The position numbers and the translations under genes were made by a program. From Alphaproteobacteria bacterium (lineage in GTDB: Bacteria > Pseudomonadota > Alphaproteobacteria > Micavibrionales > Micavibrionaceae), in the NCBI GenBank assembly GCA_016125135.1, contig WGMJ01000018.1:186001-250000 (forward strand): a DNA stretch of 64,000 bases. Direction: 5' to 3'. A model generated the notes under the pieces. The model saw only the letters and a program-made list of their open reading frames with translations. It was not told where the DNA came from and did no database searches. Below are positions 35,664 through 44,033 of the stretch, in pieces. Position 1 is the first letter of the stretch, and each line of letters begins with the position of its first letter.

Positions 35664-36122
35664 TTAACGCGGCGTAATGCTGCTGCAAGCAGGTGTTGCA
35701 AGTGCATCTTCAATAGCAAGGCCGGTGGGCGGCCCGTAGCCTTGCGCACGGCCCTGAATTTGGCCGCCACATACAACCACAACATGGGGTACAACGCGAG
35801 GTGGCGCATTGAAAGCGCGTGATAGTTCTGCGCCATTCTCAGCATCGACATCAATGTAATGGTATATGAAAGGATCGGGGTCAGTTGTGGCGAGGTAGTT
35901 ATTAATATCTCTCGTCAATAAATGGCATGGGCCGCACCACTCGGCACCAAAGCTAATAACAAGTGGCGTTGTGCGTGACTGCTCTAATAATTGTGCGCTC
36001 GTCATGTTGTTAGACGTTACGCGGATCTCGCGTGCGCCTCCTTCTGCAAAAGCGGAATCTTGTGTGGTTGCAGTAAAGGCAAGTGCCAATGCGGGCATGG
36101 CTACGAGTAGTTTTCTTAGCAT
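35664..36122 (-). CDS. Exported thioredoxin-fold protein 2
   Basis: 152 residues. Signal peptide MLRKLLVAMPALALAFTATT, linker, then a thioredoxin domain with ISFGAEWCGPCHLLTRDINNY, DPFIYHYIDVDAENGAELS and the cis-proline VVPHVVVVCGG. The sequence resembles the neighbouring copy throughout and both share the odd CGPCHL and a double DPDP turn, so they are paralogues. The C-terminus ends SSITPR. It is the upstream member of the pair and lies after the nusB gene end on the same strand. Confidence 0.88.
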   Translation of the reverse strand: MLRKLLVAMPALALAFTATTQDSAFAEGGAREIRVTSNNMTSAQLLEQSRTTPLVISFGAEWCGPCHLLTRDINNYLATTDPDPFIYHYIDVDAENGAELSRAFNAPPRVVPHVVVVCGGQIQGRAQGYGPPTGLAIEDALATPACSSITPR

Positions 36123-36194
36123 TTTATGAAGTCCCTGCTGAATTTATTATTTTGTTTCAAACAAGAGTAAAGGATTTACCCGCAGGGTCAAGGC

Positions 36195-36647
36195 CTATTG
36201 GCGCACGGCCTTCGCAACGCTGTCGAGAATAGCGTTGACAAGTTTCTTCTCTTGGCCTTCGAAGAAAGCCTCTGTCACCATCATATAATCATTAATGATA
36301 ATCGGCGCGTCTGTTTCTTGCCGCGCCAGCAATTCATAAGTGCCGCATAACAGAATGCTTTTCAGCAACAGTTCGGGTGATTTTTTACCTTCAAGGCGCG
36401 GCAGCAACAAACCTTCAATGTCTTCAATGCGGGACAGCACGCCACCAACAATCTCGCGCAGCAACGTATCATCGGGCGCTTGTAGATCTTCCATCTCGAC
36501 CTTGTACATTTTGTTGTTGATGAAATCGTCGAGCGCTTCCTTGTCAAAATCTGTAAATGTACCTTGATAAAGCACCTGCACAGCAACAAGGCGCGCAGCG
36601 CGGAAGCCTGCGAAATTTTTACCTGATTGTTTTGCCTCGGCGCTCAT
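36195..36647 (-). CDS. nusB: Transcription antitermination factor NusB
   Basis: 150 residues. AARLVAVQVLYQGTF, then EIVGGVLSRIEDIEGLLLPRL, LLKSILLCGTYELLARQETDAPIIINDYMMVTEAFF and KKLVNAILDSVAKAVR make up the all-helical NusB fold. It works with NusE (S10) on boxA RNA in rRNA transcription. It is the last gene of the rpiA-glyA-nrdR-ribE-ribH-nusB run, nine bases after ribH. Confidence 0.95.
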   Translation of the reverse strand: MSAEAKQSGKNFAGFRAARLVAVQVLYQGTFTDFDKEALDDFINNKMYKVEMEDLQAPDDTLLREIVGGVLSRIEDIEGLLLPRLEGKKSPELLLKSILLCGTYELLARQETDAPIIINDYMMVTEAFFEGQEKKLVNAILDSVAKAVRQ

Positions 36648-36656
36648 TATTTTCCT

Positions 36657-37124
36657 TTATGCTGCTTTTGCTTTTTTGATCAAAAGTAATTTAAGCGCAG
36701 CATAAGCTGCGTCGCCGCCTTTATCAAGCTGCGACGGGTCAGCCCGTTCCTGCGCCTGCGCCAAATTCTCGACTGTCAGAATGCCGTTCCCCACGGGGAT
36801 ATTATGTTTCAGAGAAACATCCATCAAGCCGCGGCAACTATCGTTACAAACAATCTCGAAATGGTAAGTTTCACCGCGGATAATACACCCGAGTGCAATT
36901 GCAGCATCAAACTGGCCGTGGGCCAATTGTAACGCTAGCGGAATTTCAAGCGCGCCCGGCACGGCAATACGTTCATAGGTACAACCATGCTGCTCAAGCA
37001 CAGCAATAGCGCCTGCCGCCATATTATCGGCGATATCTTCATAGAAGCGCGCTTCAAGAATAAGCACTTTGGGCTTATGGCCTTTAAAGTCGATAACAGG
37101 GCGTGCTGTGCCTTCGCGTTTCAT
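36657..37124 (-). CDS. ribH: 6,7-dimethyl-8-ribityllumazine synthase
   Basis: 155 residues. LILEARFYEDIADNM, then RIAVPGALEIPLALQ, AIALGCIIRGETYHFEIVCNDSCRGLMDVSL with the catalytic histidine, and IPVGNGILTVENLAQAQERAD are the lumazine synthase set. It condenses the ribityl pyrimidine with the butanone phosphate. The start overlaps the ribE stop by one base. Confidence 0.96.
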   Translation of the reverse strand: MKREGTARPVIDFKGHKPKVLILEARFYEDIADNMAAGAIAVLEQHGCTYERIAVPGALEIPLALQLAHGQFDAAIALGCIIRGETYHFEIVCNDSCRGLMDVSLKHNIPVGNGILTVENLAQAQERADPSQLDKGGDAAYAALKLLLIKKAKAA

Positions 37125-37714
37125 TACGCAGCCTCCTGCGCACGCACAACATAGCGCGCCAGCATATCAGCTTCGAAATTCATTGTGTCGCCCACTTTGC
37201 GGTCGGCAAATGTTGTGGCGTCCCATGTATGGGGAATAATATTAATTTTAAACTGGCAATCATTCACTTCATTCACTGTGAGCGAAATACCATCAAGCGA
37301 CACCGATCCTTTAGGTGCGATAAATTTTTTCAGCGCTTGCGGAATTTCAAGTGTAATAACGCGCGAGCCGCCACTTGGCTCAATGGAACCGATTTTCGCC
37401 AAGCCATCAACATGGCCAAAAACGAAATGGCCGCTAATTTCATCACCTAAACGCAGGCTTTTCTCGAGGTTAATGCGCGTGCCCTCTTTCCAGTTGCCGA
37501 GGTTGGTTTTAGCAAGTGTTTCGCGCGAAACATCAACGGCGAATGTATGTTTTGTTTTATCAACAAGCGTTAAACATGTGCCCGAACAGGCAATCGAGCA
37601 ACCCATCGGGAATTCTGCAAGGTCCCATGTTGTTTCAATCGTAAAACGTGCTTCGTTCTGATGCTCTTCAAGCTTCACAACCTTGCCGATTTCACTAATG
37701 ATGCCGCTGAACAT
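37124..37714 (-). CDS. ribE: Riboflavin synthase alpha subunit
   Basis: 196 residues with the two lumazine-binding repeats of about 95 residues each: MFSGIISEIGKVVKLE and SIACSGTCLTLVD in the first, and GHFVFGHVDGLAKI with GSVSLDGISLTVNEV in the second. It converts two lumazines into riboflavin. It is two bases after nrdR. The ribD and ribBA genes that usually flank it in related genomes are not found in this operon. Confidence 0.96.
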   Translation of the reverse strand: MFSGIISEIGKVVKLEEHQNEARFTIETTWDLAEFPMGCSIACSGTCLTLVDKTKHTFAVDVSRETLAKTNLGNWKEGTRINLEKSLRLGDEISGHFVFGHVDGLAKIGSIEPSGGSRVITLEIPQALKKFIAPKGSVSLDGISLTVNEVNDCQFKINIIPHTWDATTFADRKVGDTMNFEADMLARYVVRAQEAA

Positions 37715-37716
37715 GT

Positions 37717-38181
37717 TTATTCGTCTTTCTCTTTCACTTCGATATCACCAAGCAGCTCGGTGAAATCCTTGACGTTGCGGAAATCCTTATACACGGATGC
37801 ATAACGTATAAAGCCTACGAGGTCGAGCTGCGCGAGCGCCTTCATCACCATCTCGCCGATATGCTTGGACGGGATTTCATTTTCCCCCTCGCCCTCAAGC
37901 TGGCGCACGATACCGCTTACCGCTTTTTCAACTTGGTCGGTCCCTACCAAACGTTTGTTGAGTGCCACCTGCATGGATTTGATAATTTTCTCGCGGTCAA
38001 AATTCTGGCGCTGACCATCGCTTTTCACAACGATCATGTCACGCAATTGTACGCGCTCGAAGGTCGTAAAACGCCCACCGCATGACGGACAAACACGGCG
38101 ACGGCGGATCGCCGACTGGTCTTCAGTCGGGCGGGAATCCTTTACCTGTGTTTCTTCACTTGAACAAAAGGGGCAACGCAT
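37717..38181 (-). CDS. nrdR: Transcriptional repressor NrdR
   Basis: 154 residues. [20 protein letters not shown] and [17 protein letters not shown] carry the four-cysteine zinc ribbon, followed by the ATP-cone domain ([20 protein letters not shown]). NrdR represses ribonucleotide reductase genes when ATP/dATP is bound. It lies 43 bp after glyA. Confidence 0.97.
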   Translation of the reverse strand: MRCPFCSSEETQVKDSRPTEDQSAIRRRRVCPSCGGRFTTFERVQLRDMIVVKSDGQRQNFDREKIIKSMQVALNKRLVGTDQVEKAVSGIVRQLEGEGENEIPSKHIGEMVMKALAQLDLVGFIRYASVYKDFRNVKDFTELLGDIEVKEKDE

Positions 38182-38223
38182 GCCCCTCTTTTAAGTGTTT
38201 TGCCACTCTACTTCAAGCCATAA

Positions 38224-39540
38224 TCAGCCAAGGGCTTGATTATAAATAGGAAACCGTGCGCACAGGGTTTTGACTTTCGTCTTCACTGCCGCTTCTACGC
38301 CGCTATTGCCTTCAGCGCCGTTTTTCACGAGGCCATCGGTAACTTCGAGAATGAGGCTGACAACCTCGCGCCACTCGGCGGGGCCAAAACCACGGCTTGT
38401 CGCAGCGGGTGTGCCCAAACGGATGCCAGATGTCACCATTGGCGGCGCAGGGTCAAACGGTACGGCGTTTTTGTTGCAGGTGATGCCTGCATGTTCAAGC
38501 GCAAGGTCAACCACTTTGCCTGTAAGGTTTTTCGGGCGCAGATCAACCAGCACAATATGGCTGTCGGTCCCGCCGCTTACGATATCAAGCCCGCCTTTAA
38601 TCAAACCATCGGCAAGAATACGCGCGTTATCGACAACCGCTTTTGCGTATGTTTTAAATTCAGGCTGTAACGCTTCACCGAATGCAACAGCCTTTGCTGC
38701 AATGACGTGCTCGAGCGGGCCACCCTGAATACCGGGGAATATCGCAGAGTTAATCTTCTTCGCAATGTCAGCATCGTTCGTTAAAATCATACCGCCGCGG
38801 GGCCCGCGCAATGTTTTGTGCGTTGTTGTGGTTGTAACATGTGCATGTGGTACAGGGCTGGGGTAAGAACCGCCAGCAATCAAACCCGCATAGTGCGCCA
38901 TATCAACCATCAAATACGCGCCCACGCTATCGGCAATCTCGCGGAAGCGTTTCCAGTCAATCACGCGCGGGTAGGCAGACGCGCCTGCAATAATCATTTT
39001 CGGCTGGTGTTCTTTGGCAAGGCGCTCGACCTCTTCATAATCAAGCAAAGCATCGTCCTTGCGTACACCATATTGAATAGCGTTAAACCATTTTCCCGAC
39101 TGGTTTGGCGCAGCACCGTGCGTTAAGTGACCGCCCGAAGCCAGCGACATACCTAATATTGTATCGCCCGGCTTGATAAGCGCTTGTAACACGCCTTGGT
39201 TGGCCTGCGAGCCTGAGTTTGGCTGCACATTTGCAAACTCAGCGCCGAAAAGTTTCTTCGCGCGTTCAATAGCGATTGTTTCAACGACATCAACAAATTC
39301 GCAGCCTTGGTAGTAACGTTTGCCGGGGTAGCCCTCCGCGTATTTGTTTGTCAGCACTGAACCCTGCGCCTGCAATACAGCACGACTAACGATATTTTCA
39401 GAAGCGATAAGCTCGATCTGGTTTTGCTGGCGCTGCCATTCGCTTTCAATCGCGCCGAATACTTCCACATCCGTCTCTGCCAAGTTCGAAGTATAATTAT
39501 AAAATTCCGTTTCGCTCATTTTCTTTGCCGCCTGTGACAT
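38224..39540 (-). CDS. glyA: Serine hydroxymethyltransferase
   Basis: 438 residues, full length. Markers: [46 protein letters not shown] and the PLP lysine in [15 protein letters not shown]. It makes glycine and methylene-tetrahydrofolate from serine. The operon is rpiA-glyA-nrdR-ribE-ribH-nusB, with 12 bases from rpiA. The methylene-tetrahydrofolate it makes is the donor used by the TrmFO enzyme in this window. Confidence 0.97.
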   Translation of the reverse strand: MSQAAKKMSETEFYNYTSNLAETDVEVFGAIESEWQRQQNQIELIASENIVSRAVLQAQGSVLTNKYAEGYPGKRYYQGCEFVDVVETIAIERAKKLFGAEFANVQPNSGSQANQGVLQALIKPGDTILGMSLASGGHLTHGAAPNQSGKWFNAIQYGVRKDDALLDYEEVERLAKEHQPKMIIAGASAYPRVIDWKRFREIADSVGAYLMVDMAHYAGLIAGGSYPSPVPHAHVTTTTTHKTLRGPRGGMILTNDADIAKKINSAIFPGIQGGPLEHVIAAKAVAFGEALQPEFKTYAKAVVDNARILADGLIKGGLDIVSGGTDSHIVLVDLRPKNLTGKVVDLALEHAGITCNKNAVPFDPAPPMVTSGIRLGTPAATSRGFGPAEWREVVSLILEVTDGLVKNGAEGNSGVEAAVKTKVKTLCARFPIYNQALG

Positions 39541-39552
39541 TGTCCACTCCTT

Positions 39553-40236
39553 CTAGCTTAATACTTCTACGCCGTAACCCCAGAACAATCCGCTCTCGAT
39601 AACCCCTGTTATTTGTTTAATCTGCTTTTCTGTTTCCGCCGTGATGGACGGAAATTTTACATCGGCTACAAAGTGCCCGTTCTCGCTGATCACAGCGCCG
39701 TCTTTACCGCCTGCCGAGCGGAGCGTTACCTTCTTGGCGCCAATGCTGTAAAGCTCATTCTCAACTGCGCGGTAGGCCAGCTGGCTTATTTCAACAGGGA
39801 CTGCGAATTTTTCCCCCAGCGCCGAAACCATTTTGGTTTTATCGGCGAGAATATATTTCTTGCTGCAGGCTTTCATCACGAGCTTCTCTTGGAACATCGC
39901 ACCGCCACGCCCTTTCAAAAGATTTCCAGCAGGGTCAATTTCATCAGCACCGTCAAAGCACCAATAAGGTTTGACATCGAGAATAGATGCAGTCTTCAGC
40001 CCGAGCGCTGCGCACGCCATTTGTAATTCGCGTGACGTTGGCACAAACAAGCAATTGAGTTTTTCACCGCGCACACGCGCAGCTACCGCTTGTATGGCCA
40101 TGAAAGCGGTCGAGCCCGAGCCAACGCCAATCACATCCCCGTCATTCACAAAGGACGCAACCTTCGCCGCGATTTCTTCTTTCTCGCGGGCGTTTTTAAT
40201 CTCGCCGTAATCAGGTAATGTGTTTTCCCAACCCAT
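39553..40236 (-). CDS. rpiA: Ribose-5-phosphate isomerase A
   Basis: 227 residues. VASFVNDGDVIGVGSGSTAFMAI, then FDGADEIDPAGNLLKGRGGAMFQEKL with the catalytic acidic residues and glycine loop, and ADKTKMVSALGEKFAVPVEI, are typical of RpiA. It interconverts ribose-5-phosphate and ribulose-5-phosphate. In many related genomes this place before glyA is held by the unrelated RpiB, so the swap is notable. It lies 18 bp after the DUF6898-like gene. Confidence 0.95.
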   Translation of the reverse strand: MGWENTLPDYGEIKNAREKEEIAAKVASFVNDGDVIGVGSGSTAFMAIQAVAARVRGEKLNCLFVPTSRELQMACAALGLKTASILDVKPYWCFDGADEIDPAGNLLKGRGGAMFQEKLVMKACSKKYILADKTKMVSALGEKFAVPVEISQLAYRAVENELYSIGAKKVTLRSAGGKDGAVISENGHFVADVKFPSITAETEKQIKQITGVIESGLFWGYGVEVLS

Positions 40237-40254
40237 GTTTGAACCTATGCCAAC

Positions 40255-40440
40255 CTACTGAATAATCCCCTTTTTTCTTAGAACATATTCCAGCCTTTTC
40301 ATAGCATTCTGCCGTAAAACCTCCTCGGAGGCTGTGGATGGGCCCTGAATGCTGACTTCTGTTAAACTCTGGACGTCAAAAGCCGTGACTTTCACATAGG
40401 AGCCCATTGGGATAAACTCGAGGTAAATTTCACGATTCAT
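40255..40440 (-). CDS. DUF6898-like small protein
   Basis: 61 residues from MNREIYLEFI. The pattern YLEFIPMGSYVKVTAFDVQ, then TEVSIQGPSTASEEVLRQNAMKRLEYVL, matches my recollection of the short DUF6898 family of alphaproteobacteria. The function is unknown. Its ATG is only 21 bp from the divergent gcdH ATG. A longer frame upstream exists but would overlap gcdH. Confidence 0.72.
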   Translation of the reverse strand: MNREIYLEFIPMGSYVKVTAFDVQSLTEVSIQGPSTASEEVLRQNAMKRLEYVLRKKGIIQ

Positions 40441-40461
40441 AGCTATTAAAGTAGGCAAAGA

Positions 40462-41643
40462 ATGAGCAATACAAAAGCCCCTTTCCAATGGGATGACCCG
40501 CTTCTATTAACAGAACAACTGACCGACGAAGAACGGATGGTACAACAAACCGCCCGCGACTTCGCAACCGAGAGGCTTTTGCCCGGTATTATCGAGGCGA
40601 ACCGCCACGAAAAATTCGACAAGAATATTATGAAGGAAATGGGCGCACTAGGCCTGCTGGGGCCAACCTTACAAGGTTATGGTTGTGCAGGCGTTTCGGA
40701 AGTGGCTTATGGTTTGATTGCGCGCGAGATGGAACGCGTCGATAGCGGCTACCGCTCTGCTCTTTCTGTTCAATCATCACTTGTGATGTACCCGATTTAT
40801 ACTTTCGGCAGTGACGCGCAGAAGGAAAAATATTTGCCCGGCCTTGCGAGCGGTGAGTTAATAGGCTGTTTTGGCCTAACCGAACCTGATGGCGGCTCGG
40901 ACCCCGGCGCGATGACAACGCGCCTGAAGAAGAAAGGCGCTGGCTATACACTCTCGGGCGCGAAGCAATGGATTACCAACTCACCAATAGCTGACGTATT
41001 TGTTGTCTGGGCTAAAGACGAGCAGGATGAAATTGTCGGCGTTGTGCTTGAAAAAGGCATGAAGGGCCTGAGCGCACCGAAGATTGAAGGAAAATTCTCA
41101 CTCCGCGCCTCCGTAACTGGCGGCATCAGCATGGATGAGGTTGAACTTACGCCTGATCATATTCTGCCAAACGCCAAGGGGATCAAATCACCCTTCATGT
41201 GTTTGAACAAAGCACGCTACGGTATTTCATGGGGCGTGATGGGTGCAGCAGAAAATTGCTGGCATATCGCGCGGCAATACACGCTTGATCGCGTAATCTT
41301 CGGCAAACCCCTTGCCGCCACACAACTTGTGCAAAAGAAACTCGCCGATATGATGACGGAAATTACGCTGGGGCTGCAGGGCTCGTTACGCCTCGGCCAG
41401 CTGATGGACCAGAAACGTGCCCCCGTTGAAGCGATTTCAATTATGAAGCGTAATAACTGCGGCAAAGCTTTAGAGATTGCCCGTGTGGCACGTGACATGC
41501 TGGGCGGCAACGGTATTGCCGATGAATATCATGTGATACGCCATATGATGAATTTAGAGGCCGTAAACACCTATGAAGGCACGCATGATATCCATGCGCT
41601 TATTCTGGGTCGCGCGCAGACAGGCCTACAAGCGTTTCAGTAA
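40462..41643 (+). CDS. gcdH: Glutaryl-CoA dehydrogenase (acyl-CoA dehydrogenase family)
   Basis: 393 residues. [46 protein letters not shown], the FAD-binding [31 protein letters not shown] and the catalytic glutamate in [17 protein letters not shown] all match glutaryl-CoA dehydrogenase. It oxidises and decarboxylates glutaryl-CoA to crotonyl-CoA in lysine and tryptophan breakdown. GTAGGCAAAGA before the ATG is the ribosome site. The promoter must lie inside the divergent small gene. Confidence 0.94.
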   Translation: MSNTKAPFQWDDPLLLTEQLTDEERMVQQTARDFATERLLPGIIEANRHEKFDKNIMKEMGALGLLGPTLQGYGCAGVSEVAYGLIAREMERVDSGYRSALSVQSSLVMYPIYTFGSDAQKEKYLPGLASGELIGCFGLTEPDGGSDPGAMTTRLKKKGAGYTLSGAKQWITNSPIADVFVVWAKDEQDEIVGVVLEKGMKGLSAPKIEGKFSLRASVTGGISMDEVELTPDHILPNAKGIKSPFMCLNKARYGISWGVMGAAENCWHIARQYTLDRVIFGKPLAATQLVQKKLADMMTEITLGLQGSLRLGQLMDQKRAPVEAISIMKRNNCGKALEIARVARDMLGGNGIADEYHVIRHMMNLEAVNTYEGTHDIHALILGRAQTGLQAFQ

Positions 41644-41701
41644 AACGTTGACATAGCGCTACTCAAATTCTACGGTGACTCCTAATAACTGAGGGGGAAT
41701 C

Positions 41702-42067
41702 ATGAAAAACAGTATTAAGTTAGGCCTAGCCGCATTAGCCTTTTCAACGGCTGCCTGTGGGCCAACGCCGGAAGAGCGCGCCAATTTAGAGAGAATTGAG
41801 CATATAGACCGTATTGCCAGTGCCGCCATTTACGGTGCGCGAAACATGGCAAGAGAACAAGGCGGTGTGTGCGAAGGTGATACACTTCAAGTAAGATTGT
41901 GGAGCCAGCCGGAGCCTGTGCTTGTAACCATAGGCACAGAAAGCGATGCATCGGGCCGCGCCTTATATTTATACGAAAATGAAGAGTTCCGTGACTTTGC
42001 GGTCACCTTCCCAGATTTTATACTTCATGACAGTAACCCTGTCCTTATGAAGCCTGAGTGCCTATAG
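41702..42067 (+). CDS. Hypothetical lipoprotein
   Basis: 121 residues. The signal ends in a lipobox, FSTAAC, making Cys19 the lipidated residue. The mature part (GPTPEERANLERIEHID, CEGDTLQVRLWSQPEPVLVTIG, ALYLYENEEFRDFAVTFP) has two cysteines and a beta-rich body. No family is recognised. ATAACTGAGGGGGAATC before the ATG is a strong ribosome site. Confidence 0.75.
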   Translation: MKNSIKLGLAALAFSTAACGPTPEERANLERIEHIDRIASAAIYGARNMAREQGGVCEGDTLQVRLWSQPEPVLVTIGTESDASGRALYLYENEEFRDFAVTFPDFILHDSNPVLMKPECL

Positions 42068-42078
42068 CATTATAAAAT

Positions 42079-42264
42079 TTATCGATTAGCCGGTCTGAAT
42101 TTATCAATAGCTGTACCTGCCACTGCGGGCGGTTCGTCGAGACTTCCTGCAATTATTGTATCGTTTGCTGCATAGCTTAGAGCGCTGGCGAGCAACATAG
42201 CTCCCAGAAGCCCTATTGGTATACCCACGATCCATGGGAACCCTTCTTCTTGTGGCGGCTTCAT
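42079..42264 (-). CDS. Hypothetical small membrane protein
   Basis: 61 residues with one hydrophobic helix (WIVGIPIGLLGAMLLASALSY) after a short acidic/proline start, then a polar C-terminus. CAGGGACATAAA precedes the ATG. It is convergent with the lipoprotein gene, with 11 bp between stops. No family recognised; one of several lone one-helix proteins in this window. Confidence 0.68.
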   Translation of the reverse strand: MKPPQEEGFPWIVGIPIGLLGAMLLASALSYAANDTIIAGSLDEPPAVAGTAIDKFRPANR

Positions 42265-42381
42265 TTTATGTCCCTGTAATTTTTATTTTTTCTGACAATA
42301 TCAAAGCCGCTGCATCCAATCAACGCTACAGCCCCTATATTGCTGTTTCGCAACAAGCCGTTTAAACTCTGCATTATAAAT

Positions 42382-43113
42382 ATGCTGGATCCGCGCCTCT
42401 TTATCTTACTAACTGCAGTTATATTTCTGCCTCTCAACGCCCACGCTACGCGGACGGTGACATCCCCTTATGTTGATGAAGGTACGTTAAAATTAAAGCT
42501 TAAAGGTGGCGTAACGCATGACGATGAACGTGCCGCACGTGATGGGGCCGTTGCCGCGAAGCTGGGCATGGAATATGGCTTTAAAGGGTTCTCGCTAGAG
42601 CTTGAAGGTGACATTGAAAACGCAGGGGATGATAATAACACGAACTACAACGCAACATCACTAAAGCTGAAAACACAGCTCACCGAAAAGGGCGCTTATT
42701 GGCTCGATGTAGGCGCACGGCTAGCCTACGAAGAAAACCATACAGCTGGCCCCGAGAGTATGGAGCTAAAAATCATACTGGCAAAAGACACCGAGAAATT
42801 CCGCCATATCGCCAATTTCATTTTTGACCGCGAGGTGGGTAATGGCGCGGTGAATGATATGAACGGCGGCTTCTCATGGGGAAGCCGTTATAAATGCAGC
42901 AAAGCGTTTCAGCCTGGTTTCGAGATGTATAATAATTTCGGGTCTCTTTCCAACCGGCCAGACTTTCAAGACCAAGACCACAGCATAGGCCCTGCCGTTT
43001 ATGGCGGCTTTGGTGAAGGCTGGAAATACGAGGCGGCTTATCTGGCAGGCCTGACAGACAACGCGGCGGATGACCGTTTCAAATTTGTTATTGAGTATAG
43101 CGTCCCATTTTAG
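42382..43113 (+). CDS. Putative outer membrane beta-barrel protein
   Basis: 243 residues from MLDPRLFILLTAVIFLP, a signal peptide ending near NAHA. The mature part alternates hydrophobic and polar residues in strand-like stretches (LKLKLKGGVTHDDERAA, YGFKGFSLELEGDIEN, GAYWLDVGARLAYEENH) and ends with the aromatic C-terminus KFVIEYSVPF, typical of BAM-inserted barrels. The function is unknown. The ribosome site is weak; a longer frame begins at 42340 but would lose the clean signal peptide. Confidence 0.75.
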   Translation: MLDPRLFILLTAVIFLPLNAHATRTVTSPYVDEGTLKLKLKGGVTHDDERAARDGAVAAKLGMEYGFKGFSLELEGDIENAGDDNNTNYNATSLKLKTQLTEKGAYWLDVGARLAYEENHTAGPESMELKIILAKDTEKFRHIANFIFDREVGNGAVNDMNGGFSWGSRYKCSKAFQPGFEMYNNFGSLSNRPDFQDQDHSIGPAVYGGFGEGWKYEAAYLAGLTDNAADDRFKFVIEYSVPF

Positions 43114-43208
43114 GGCGTTGGCAGGTGAAACGCCATTTGCACTAGCTGTACTGTTACAATCAGGCAAGCAGCGCTAAAAAGGGCCGCGAGAGGTAGTTCT
43201 TTTATCAT
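43110..43208 (-). CDS. Possible 32-residue membrane peptide
   Basis: MIKELPLAALFSAACLIV then TVQLVQMAFHLPTP, a single hydrophobic helix. It has an AGGGA ribosome site seven bases before the ATG and a well-spaced promoter upstream (see the 43231-43259 entry). Its stop overlaps the end of the convergent barrel gene by four bases. A real small membrane protein is fairly likely, but there is no homologue evidence. Confidence 0.45.
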   Translation of the reverse strand: MIKELPLAALFSAACLIVTVQLVQMAFHLPTP

Positions 43209-43230
43209 TGAAAAATCCCTGTTTTTTCCA

Positions 43231-43259
43231 AGTATATACTTTTTTCGGGGAGCGGCCAA
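43231..43259 (-). promoter_or_regulatory. Candidate promoter of the 32-residue membrane peptide
   Basis: On the minus strand TTGGCC is followed by 17 bases and TATACT. The start of transcription would be near 43224, giving a leader of about 16 bases with the ribosome site. The plus-strand promoter at 43269-43297 faces away from it. Confidence 0.5.
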
Positions 43260-43268
43260 ACTATAATA

Positions 43269-43297
43269 TTGACATATTCTAGGGCGGGGCCTAATCT
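43269..43297 (+). promoter_or_regulatory. Consensus-like sigma70 promoter of the HD hydrolase gene
   Basis: TTGACA (perfect -35), 17 bases, TAATCT. Transcription would start near 43304 and the ribosome site AGGGTGGA follows at once. This is the best promoter match that I found in the window. Confidence 0.8.
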
Positions 43298-43322
43298 AGC
43301 CTGACTCCTCAGGGTGGAAAAA

Positions 43323-44033
43323 ATGAGTATCGCAAAAACAGATTTTGAAGATCCGGCACAGGCTGCGGCAAGGCTGGCAAAAGAGCGCATCAAAGCCGAA
43401 GCAAAAAGACTATATGGCCACATAGGTGATGGGCCGCTTAAAGCAGCGCGTTATCTTGCGCAGACACTTTTCAAAGATGTTAGATACGGCAACCGCCCCT
43501 ACTTCGAACATCTCGAGCATGTTGCACTGGAACAAATGAAAGGCCCGCAGCCTTATGGCCACCGCGTGGTCGCAGGCTACCTGCACGACCTGTTGGAAGA
43601 CATTGAAGGCTGGACAGCACAAGACCTGCTTGATATCGGCTTCCCGAAATATACAGTTGATATTATTGTTGCCGTTACAAAACAGGAAGGCGAGCTTTAT
43701 TTCGATGCCATGCAGCGCGTCAGTTTGAACGCTGAAGCAATTCACGTGAAACTGGCTGATCTTGGCATGAACAGTAATGCCCGCGGCCTGCCACGCGCCC
43801 CGACCGAAAAAGACCTCGGCCGCCTGCAAAAATACTGGATGGCGCAACGCTACCTTGAAGCTGTCCGTGACGGGGAAATCAAGCCTGGCTCATGCCCTGT
43901 AGAGTTTATTACAAAGAATATTGATGCCTTTGCCAAAGATGAAAGCCACAAACAGCAGCTCCTGGCTATTTTACATGCGGAAACATCTGCATCCCCCGTT
44001 GCGCCAACACCACAGGAGCGCCACGCAGCATGA
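43323..44033 (+). CDS. HD-domain hydrolase, SpoT/RelA hydrolase-like
   Basis: 236 residues from the ATG at 43323 (ahead is an in-frame GTG inside the ribosome site). The metal-dependent HD core is clear: HLEHVALEQ for the first histidine, VAGYLHDLLEDIEGWTAQDLL for the HD pair, and VKLADLGMNSNARG for the last aspartate, with VAVTK between, exactly the spacing of ppGpp hydrolases. No synthetase, TGS or ACT domain is present, so it may be a stand-alone small alarmone or nucleotide hydrolase. The next gene overlaps by four bases. Confidence 0.8.
   Translation: MSIAKTDFEDPAQAAARLAKERIKAEAKRLYGHIGDGPLKAARYLAQTLFKDVRYGNRPYFEHLEHVALEQMKGPQPYGHRVVAGYLHDLLEDIEGWTAQDLLDIGFPKYTVDIIVAVTKQEGELYFDAMQRVSLNAEAIHVKLADLGMNSNARGLPRAPTEKDLGRLQKYWMAQRYLEAVRDGEIKPGSCPVEFITKNIDAFAKDESHKQQLLAILHAETSASPVAPTPQERHAA

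Noticed and set aside
43314-43322. GTG start three codons ahead of the HD hydrolase ATG
   Set aside because: This GTG lies in the AGGGTGGA ribosome site itself, so the ATG at 43323 is the better start.
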